From positions 6,552,716 to 6,616,715 of the forward strand of contig CP053163.1 in the NCBI GenBank assembly GCA_014607495.2: a DNA stretch of 64,000 nt, in the 5' to 3' direction. The DNA comes from Carposina sasakii. Taxonomy: Eukaryota > Arthropoda > Insecta > Lepidoptera > Carposinidae. Below the pieces are notes generated by a model. It was not told the DNA's origin. It worked only from the letters and a program-made list of their open reading frames with translations, and did not search any database. Positions 57,256-64,000 of this stretch are shown here, piece by piece. A program made the translations under genes and the position numbers. Each line of letters opens with the position of its first letter. The first letter of the stretch is position 1.

Positions 57256-58169
57256 CAATCAAACGTGTAGCACAAGGGTTGATTTATTTGTTTTTATTAT
57301 AGGTATGCCTGGTATAAGATAAGGTCCCCCTAGAATGACAATGTTATTAGGTATATTTCTACAGATTTCGTAAATTCATATTTGTATTATAAACTTCTTG
57401 ATGGAAATTCCTAATCATAAAGCAGATTTCATAAAATTTTGCTGCATTTTTACACTGAACACAGACTGAACGCAGCTACGTTTGAGCTCTCTTTAATCTG
57501 CATAATAACAACTTCTGATGCTTAATAAGGGTATTTAAACACACATGCAAATGTAATTAAAAACTAAATACGGGTGGTTTTCTACAAACATGGTGCAGTT
57601 GAGGTTTATTATGAAGAATTTAATGATTTTGAGTTTAAAGATGGAGCAATTTATTTACAATTTATAACTACTTGGTTATTCTACAAACTTATGATACTAA
57701 CTTAGTAATAGGACAATAATTTTATTATTGTCATTTTTGTAGGGATGTACTTATAATAAACCAATAAGATGGGGTATTTCAATACCTCAAGTCTAAACTA
57801 AGTAAAACTGTTATTGTTCTGGTTTTCAAAAGGTGTGGTTAAACTTTTATAAAAGTAATTTTAGAGGTCGAAGTTATTCTCCAGATTTTATCAAGTTATT
57901 AAAAATTCTATATCGATAGAGGAAACCACCAATGAAAGCTTGATATTGATTGGCTTCAGATTTATTAGCCAATGAGCTCTCATGCAGTTTTAATTACGGT
58001 TTCTAATCGAATTCTTCTCCGAATATCCTATCCTATGATAAAAATTGAGAAACTTTATGAGAATGTCTGATTTTTAGTCTTTCACGAAAAAGTAAAGTTG
58101 TACTTCTGTTAAACATCAGACCTACCCTTGGGTATCGTGAGAGAGGCAACAGCGCCTCTCGTTTTGACA
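57256..58169. other. Non-coding intronic stretch
   Basis: Nothing recognised. Confidence 0.4.
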
Positions 58170-58467
58170 ACATACATACATAAAATCACGCTTCTTTCCC
58201 GGAGGGGTAAGCAGAGATCATGGATCTCCACTTGCTACGGTCTTGACACACCTCTTTCGCTTCATCTATTTCATAATATTCAGGTTCATGGGTCTATTCC
58301 CGCTGGCCCCATTGGCCGTGTTCCCATTAAGATCTCCACTTGCTACGGTCCTGACACACCTCTTTCGCTTTATCTATTTCATGATATTCAGGTTCATGGG
58401 TCTATTCCTGCTGGCCCCATTGGCCGTGTCCCCATTAATGGGCTCGTCGGTTTAGGGTACTCTTGAT
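58170..58467 (+). repeat. GGGGTAAGCAGAGATC-family repeat with a tandem duplication
   Basis: ATCTCCACTTGCTACGGTC starts two successive units (58221 and 58331) of about 110 bp, each ending GGCCCCATTGGCCGTGT; both give an open frame (58128-58466) only because the unit length keeps it. Related to 46030-46180. Confidence 0.7.
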
Positions 58468-58469
58468 TA

Positions 58470-58600
58470 GTCCGAAATCACGCAGTCACCAGCCAGTCCT
58501 GCGTGGTGATTGTGGGCAAAAACCCCCCTATAACAGTAGCCTTGTGAGGTGTTCTCGGTGGACTCCAGCAGTGGACTGCAATTGGCTTACGTAGGATGTT
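58470..58600 (+). mobile_element. SINE-like 3' fragment
   Basis: CAGTCACCAGCCAGTCCTGC, TGGGCAAAAACCCCCCTATA, CAGTAGCCTTGTGAGGTG and AGCAGTGGACTGCAATTGGC, in plus orientation. Confidence 0.65.
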
Positions 58601-59087
58601 ATAGGTCCCTACTACTACATAATATAAATTTTTGTGACTGGCTCAAGAGATTCACCAAGTTCGATTCGACCGTTGAGATGATGTATGACGTCATTATGGT
58701 CCGTAGTCTTTTTCTTTTTGTATGGCATTAGCCCCGGGCAACCTCCGCCCGTTTCGTCTCGAATAGGGTTGCCTCTTTTTGCTCTTTATTTGGTCCTTAT
58801 TATTTGCAATCATAATGGAATGCTGTCCTGTATTTAGCAAAATAACTATCCTTGTTGATGTTATTTTTCTTAAGCATTATAACCTCTCTTTTTTAAATCG
58901 GTAAAAATAATATCTCTACATATAGCTTGGATATAAATAACTCAATAGTTATTTGCAGTGTATGTATGTGTGTATCTATTATTTTTTATAGACTACGCTC
59001 CATGCATTGGTGTGACAAAGGAAGGAAATACATTATTTTCGTCAATTTTATTAATAAAATTATTAATAAATAAAATGGAAAAAATTC
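58601..59087. other. Non-coding intronic stretch
   Basis: Nothing recognised. Confidence 0.4.
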
Positions 59088-59163
59088 TACACCCGAGTGG
59101 GAATCAAACCCACGACCACTGCAAACCGTGCCAGCTGCTATAACCACTAAGCCACCGGGTCAA
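59088..59163 (-). pseudogene. tRNA-like sequence
   Basis: On the minus strand TGACCCGGTGGCTTAGTGG (A-box region) and GTGGGTTTGATTCCCAC (perfect T-arm) end in TCGGGTG, which can pair with the start. The anticodon arm is not convincing. The sequence around it (TAAAATGGAAAAAAT with CCCGAGTG) recurs at 59375-59425. More likely a tRNA-derived SINE head than a working gene. Confidence 0.5.
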
Positions 59164-61213
59164 TTACTCGGATGACAAATTTTACCATCTCTTTTCTAAA
59201 TTACATAATGGCAACGTTATTCTTTATCCCGATAGCTATACACTAGCCAAATCTCGGCAAACAAAGTTGAATCCCTCAGCACAATGTTTAAAGATGAAAC
59301 GATCAACCATATCCTAACGGAGAAGTGTTTTTATAAATTTATCTTGGTCAAGATATTATATATTATAAAATTATTAATGAAGAAAATGGAAAAAATAACC
59401 CGAGTGAATCGAGTGGGATTTTATTAATGTTAGTGTTATATATCAGATGAATTTTAATTTATTTTTCTTCTCTTAATTTCTTGTTTAACTTTCACCTCCT
59501 ATAAACAAATTCTAATTTAGTGTAATTTCGTGGGGTAACAGGTAAAATTCATTATCTCTGAATAGTTTCAAATGCATTTAAGGAGTTTTACATTTCACTC
59601 CACGATTTAGTATTAGTATTAAAATAATATAAAGTATTGGCAACCCTATCCTATTTCATTTTACGATATGGCAATTCTGATTTTGTTGTTCGAATTGTTT
59701 AAAAAGGTGCTTGTCAACGGCCTATGTTATTGAGTCTTCAAAAGAATCGAAATCGGTTTTTATTTGTACACCATTTGTAAATATCGTGGGTGAACATCGA
59801 GCATATTTGTATTTTGTTTTATTTGCATGTAATTGTAACATTTATTAAGTAGTACCTATTTGTTAATACGAGTATAATATACTAATATCAATCTTTTCTT
59901 TATTTTCAGGTAATAAATACTACAAAGATATATGTATTAAACATTGAATATTTCTGTAAAAGTTAAAAAAGTAAGTTGCATTTTATAATGTTTTCTAAAA
60001 TCAGTAGGTACATATTTGTAAATCTCAGATAAATTAATGCAAATTTTAAAACGAATTATTCTACAAAAAGATACTTTTAGAATGTTTCAAACAATTCGCA
60101 CTTTTTATCACGATATTATTTCAGCCCCTGTCATTTATAAAGAGGATATTTTGCCGTAATTTAATAGGCGTCTAGAGAATTTCAACTCGTTCACAAAATA
60201 TGAATTCCCTACGCAAAATTACACCTCACATCATTATAATAGAAGTAAAACTTTTTACCATTAAAACCGCGAAACAAAAACCATATATTTTCAATTTAAA
60301 ACTCCGTGCAATGGCGGTTTGTGCCATATTTTACAAATTGTATGCTGTTTGGAAAGACGTATTGATTCTGCTCGGGAAATTCTCTCTACTACGATACATA
60401 CAATACTGACAGTTCATTTATAAATACCATTTTGCATCGTGCGGCTTTTACTCGTACAGTCATCACCAGATTTATGTACCCGTTTAGTCCTGAGTTATAT
60501 GGTCCCATGTGGGTAACATATATATAGCACATTGATATATAATTTGATACTCTGTCCGTATCGTAAGTGTCGCATCATATTCGTATCTAGTTTAAGTTCT
60601 TTGGTATATATTTTAACGTGGCTGGGTTCAAATTTATGATGAAATATTAATTTAATTATTATTATGAAAATAATTTAAGTAAGTGCATTTCCATATAACG
60701 TACTCTTGAAGCAAAAAATCTGGTAGTCACATTGTAAGGTAAGTAAGTATTTCAGAGTTTAGTAGGTTCACAGTATTGCGATTGCGATCACATATTAGAG
60801 CTTAGTCATATAATTTGTTTTGTAATGAAGTAATTTAACTAGACATTAATTTTTCTACTCCTTTTAATGATTCAAATTAGAAGACCTTTTGTCTCGTAAA
60901 TACATATATAACATTGCATAACTCTAACCTAACCGTATACAAGGATATGATTGGTGTTGTATTATTCACCGTTGCGATATGAATGTATAGTATATTTTCA
61001 CTGCCGACTGTACATGATAGGAGTATGTCAGAGGCACATGCTGTGTGTATTGTGTTGGGGTAATATTTTCCACCCATTGTATGTTAGTACCTTCAAAATT
61101 GCCTCTGCGATGGCAGCTGCATGTAGAAATGTAAATAATGTCGGTGTAGATATTGCTTTCGGCCGGCTTTATGTTTCCATTTAAAAGATGATATAGGTAG
61201 TTTTGTAGTAAAC
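59164..61213. other. Non-coding intronic stretch
   Basis: AT-rich; contains the T-arm remnant at about 59396-59425. No gene recognised. Confidence 0.45.
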
Positions 61214-61447
61214 AGCCGCGTGGTGCCGGCAGAGTAGAGTTTGTACCACCCCTGCCTGCCCGTGGGTATCGTACGAGGCGATTAAGGGTTTCCGGGAGGT
61301 GGGCAGCAGCGCTTTCCGTACTGACAACATTGTCCGAAAATCACACTGCGGTCACCAATCCGCCTGCCCAGCGTGGTGACTATGGGCAAAACCCCCCTGT
61401 GGCAGTAGCCTTGTGGCGTGCCCTGGGGGAGGCCTACGTCCAGCACT
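61214..61447 (+). mobile_element. SINE-like element, full-length copy
   Basis: Plus orientation from AGCCGCGTGGTGCCGGCAGA through GTGGGTATCGTACGAGGCG, GGGTTTCCGGGAGGTGGGCA, AATCACACTGCGGTCACCAA and CAGTAGCCTTGTGGCGTGCC to GAGGCCTACGTCCAGCACTG. The best reference copy for the family here. No (ATG)n tail beyond GATGAAG. Confidence 0.8.
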
Positions 61448-61496
61448 GGATGAAGATACAAATGAAAATTTATTTATTCAATTTGATACGTATTAC

Positions 61497-61873
61497 ATAG
61501 ACACGGCAGTTTTCCCGAAATGAAGAAGCCAGAACCGCAGAATGAAGATAGGTTAAAGAAGATTCCACAGTAACATTTAGCAAAGCGGGAACAGCCCCCC
61601 TAGCATGACCACGCATCGTGGATATCGTATCGTCTCTATACAAAATTCACCATGGCGGCTATATTTATCGTATTTTGACAGGCTAAATGTCGAATAATCG
61701 GTTTATCATATCGTTTTTCGCAGGTCATGCTAGGCTAGCAGATGTAAATAATCAGCGAGTTGCTAACTTATCGCCTGGACGATTGCTCCAGTTTCTTATT
61801 CGACTCTTACGATATGAACGTAAAGAGATGCAGTTGTTGTATTCTTGTAAAACTCCGCATCAGCACAGGATTC
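61497..61873 (+). repeat. Repeat family Z, copy 9, split by a MITE
   Basis: 5' part 61497-61598 (ACACGGCAGTTTTCCCGAAA, TTTAGCAAAGCGGGAACAG) and 3' part 61735-61873 (CAGATGTAAATAATCAGCGA, CGACTCTTACGATATGAACG, CGCATCAGCACAGG). Confidence 0.7.
61599..61734. mobile_element. 136-bp MITE with CCTAGCATGACC ends
   Basis: CCTAGCATGACC at the left and GGTCATGCTAGG at the right are perfect inverted repeats, extended by looser matches around ATATCGTATCG and CATATCGTTTTTCG. CAG borders both sides of the gap in family Z (possible 3-bp target duplication). Confidence 0.7.
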
Positions 61874-62133
61874 AGTTTGATATCAATTAATAATTCATTC
61901 CTGATTTTACTAGCAACATTGTATTAATGACCAGCTTTTTAGAATAATAGGTAATGTAATGTTTACGAAAGTTCTGATGGTGACGGAAGATTATTAATAC
62001 ACGTGAGTTGATAGATTTTCTCAAAGCTACGTCGAGAATTGGACACAACATTTTTTGTTCTACTCTGTTTTTGATTGCTTGACGATAAAAAGCTTGGTAC
62101 ATGCTTAGAGAAACTTTAATTTAACATTCAAGT

Positions 62134-62205
62134 GACCCGGTAGCTCAGTTGGTGAGAGCACAGCACGGAATGCGAGAGGTCGTGGGTTCGAGTCCCACTC
62201 GGGTG
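62134..62205 (+). pseudogene. tRNA-like sequence
   Basis: GACCCGGTAGCTCAGTTGG, D-arm GCTC/GAGC, a T-arm GTGGG-TTCGAGT-CCCAC without mismatch, and TCGGGTG pairing with 6 of 7 acceptor positions. The anticodon stem does not close, apparently through a short deletion. A run of T follows (pol III stop). Same family as 59088-59163. Confidence 0.5.
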
Positions 62206-62918
62206 AATTTTTTTTTCATTTCTTAAAATCATATTTACTCAAGTTATTATAAAACATGGCCAGTAAAAATATATGAGTAAGTAAAATCTATACACTAGAG
62301 GCAAAAGCCATGAAACTGTGAGATGAGAACGTGAGATAAGCCCCGACGTCATATTTTAGAACTTCGTTCAGGTAAATGAAACTTTTGGTATCGGTCTTGG
62401 ATATTGGTTTAAGGGTGCGGTTGCAGGAATAATCTTATTTATTGAAACGGAGTGGATTTTAAATTTACCATCGCTTCGTCTCGAACTATATGCTGAGATA
62501 AGTAATAACTAGATAGAAAGCACAGTCCTTTGTTTCCACAGTCATCATCATCTTCCTGCCCTTATCCCATTTAAAAAAATTCGTGCAAATAACATTAATA
62601 GACAAAACCATATATCCATACTTATATTCACACAATTCAAAGCACATTAACTTAGGCCCACATTAAGGTTATTTATGGGATCGGTGCAATATGGTTTCTT
62701 TCGAAACTAACATTGCCAAAGATTTAGCATTTGTTTTACGGCCGAATGCTTGCCTGACGCCAACTCTGCTACCTAATATACCTAATAATAATAATAATAA
62801 GCCTTTTAATTCCTTAATAAATAAAAATAAAATCATTTACAATATTACCAATTCTTATATAAATTACGTTAGATATATATGTTTTACATGCGGTATCTAT
62901 TAATTATTAAGGACCTTT
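62206..62918. other. Non-coding intronic stretch
   Basis: AAT-rich tract at 62783-62797. No gene recognised. Confidence 0.45.
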
Positions 62919-63765
62919 CTATTGAGTAAAGGCCTCCTCCATTTTTCTCCACATGTTTTTATCGGCTGCTTTATCCATCCAGTCCTTTCCCGCTGTTTTT
63001 AATATTTCATCAAGCCATCTCTTCGTTGGTCTGCCTCTTTTTCTCTTGCTTGTTGGACCCTTCCAAGCGGTTATCGCGTTCGTCCATCTTTCATCGTTGA
63101 TACGCGCGACATGTCCCGCCCACTTCCATTTCAGTTTCTTGCAATGTTCTAGAGCATCTATTACTTTTGTTGTATTCCTTATATCTGCATTTCTGCTTTT
63201 ATGTTTTAATTTTAGTTTCAGGATACTCCGTTCCATTGCTCTTTGGGTTGTTAATATCTTATTTTTAGTATAGTTATTGAATATCCACGTTTGTGATGCA
63301 TAAGTTAGGGATGGTAAGATACAAGAGTCTAGAACTTTTTTCTTCAGTCTGACTGGAATATTTGACTTAAGAACTTCCTTTAGGCTCCAAAATTTATTCC
63401 ATGCTATATTCACACGTCGAGTTAGTTCATCTCGATGTCTAGTTTTCCTAAAAGATATCTGTTATCGTAGGTATACATATTCCTGAACGTAATCTAGTGG
63501 AACATTTTTTATTTTTATGGAGATTATCTTATGGTTTGTCATTATTTTGGTTTTTGATGTGTTTAATTGTAAACCAATTTCGTTGCTAACATTATCTATT
63601 TCTATTACTATATTTTCCAACTGATATGCATTTTCTGCAACAGCATATATCATCAGCAAATCTTAGATTGTTTAGAAACTTTCCATTAATACATATGTCT
63701 TTGTATTTCCATTTCAAATTCTTCATGATGTTTTGGAGTACCGTTATAAAGATTCTAGGTGATAA
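62919..63765 (-). pseudogene. Second RTE-like reverse transcriptase, 3' part
   Basis: Read on the minus strand from 63765: LSPRIFITVLQNIMKNLKWK, then NLRFADDI with the RT Asp pair (about 63660), a frameshift, LQLNTSKTKIMTN, VPLDYVQEYVYL, a second frameshift near 63460, and a 164-codon C-terminal part to 62919 (YASQTWIFNNYTKNKILTTQ, RAMERSILKLKLKHK, LKWKWAGHVARINDERW, GRPTKRWLDEIL). The layout matches the C-terminal half of the element at 52549, but the residues differ widely and codon choice is far more AT-rich, so it is another lineage. 5' truncated; inactive. Not assigned beyond RTE-like. Confidence 0.8.
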
Positions 63766-63986
63766 CCTAATATACCTATGAGCAAGGAAATTATTTTAAC
63801 TGGTCCACCAGGGTGTATACTACACCGAAGAAAACTTGGTTCACCTAAATGGCCAAGACAGACCCAAACACACATTTGTCTATGGACCTAAATGACCCCC
63901 TCAAATATACATTCTGTATTATTTTAATCTGAAACTGTATTCAAAATTTACACGAAAAATCTAGGTAAGCTGAATAAATATAGGTA

Positions 63987-64000
63987 CAGGGTGATTTTTG
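63987..64000. mobile_element. TA-flanked MITE, copy 4 (cut by window end)
   Basis: TA then CAGGGTGATTTTTG, the same end as at 34371. Only 14 bp are visible. Confidence 0.55.

Noticed and set aside
58128..58466. 112-codon open frame
   Set aside because: Explained by a tandemly duplicated interspersed repeat; residues repeat with the DNA.
62134..62205. Functional tRNA gene
   Set aside because: T-arm and D-arm are good but the anticodon stem does not pair, so I list it as tRNA-like only.

Overview
This is a 64 kb piece of an insect nuclear genome, most likely a moth or butterfly. The evidence is indirect but consistent: AT-rich intergenic DNA with many GTAGGTA-type motifs, Lep1-like Helitron tails, an RTE retrotransposon with a (TGATGA)n tail and SINE-like copies that share its 3' end, and one recognisable host exon with a GT donor. 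The species cannot be told from the sequence.

Only one host gene is visible: the first coding exon (16496-16651, + strand) of a furin-like proprotein convertase, with signal peptide, start of the prodomain and a phase-0 GTAAGC donor. No following exon was recognised, so 16652-64000 is probably (inference) intron 1 of this gene. Upstream, 13.7-14.3 kb is GC-richer and may hold the promoter or 5' leader.

The rest is a dense, nested set of mobile elements. (1) 5388-9301 is a structurally complete Transib (RAG1-like) DNA transposon with an intact 704-codon transposase, ~355-bp inverted repeats and 5-bp CGCCG target duplications; a decayed piece of another right end abuts its left side. (2) 26372-31412 is a DIRS-type tyrosine-recombinase retrotransposon with open gag, RT/RNase H and recombinase frames and an internal complementary region that matches the joined element ends. 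(3) 52549-55448 is a nearly full-length RTE non-LTR element, inactivated, with a 14-bp target duplication; truncated relatives lie at 43437-44147 and 10721-10910, and a distinct RTE-like lineage at 62919-63765. (4) 3055-5148 is a decayed pogo-like transposon. (5) Many MITEs, SINEs, Lep1-like Helitrons and an unclassified ~200-bp repeat (called Z here) fill the gaps, often one inside another.

The most unusual item is at 40575-40999: two 144-bp arms, almost perfectly inverted, enclosing a 136-nt spacer that can be drawn as a type I hammerhead ribozyme, as known from Penelope-like retroelements. The DIRS element also deserves attention: its complementary region exactly predicts the circular junction, its gag and recombinase frames are the same frame divided by one TGA, and it carries an extra identical 159-bp direct repeat.
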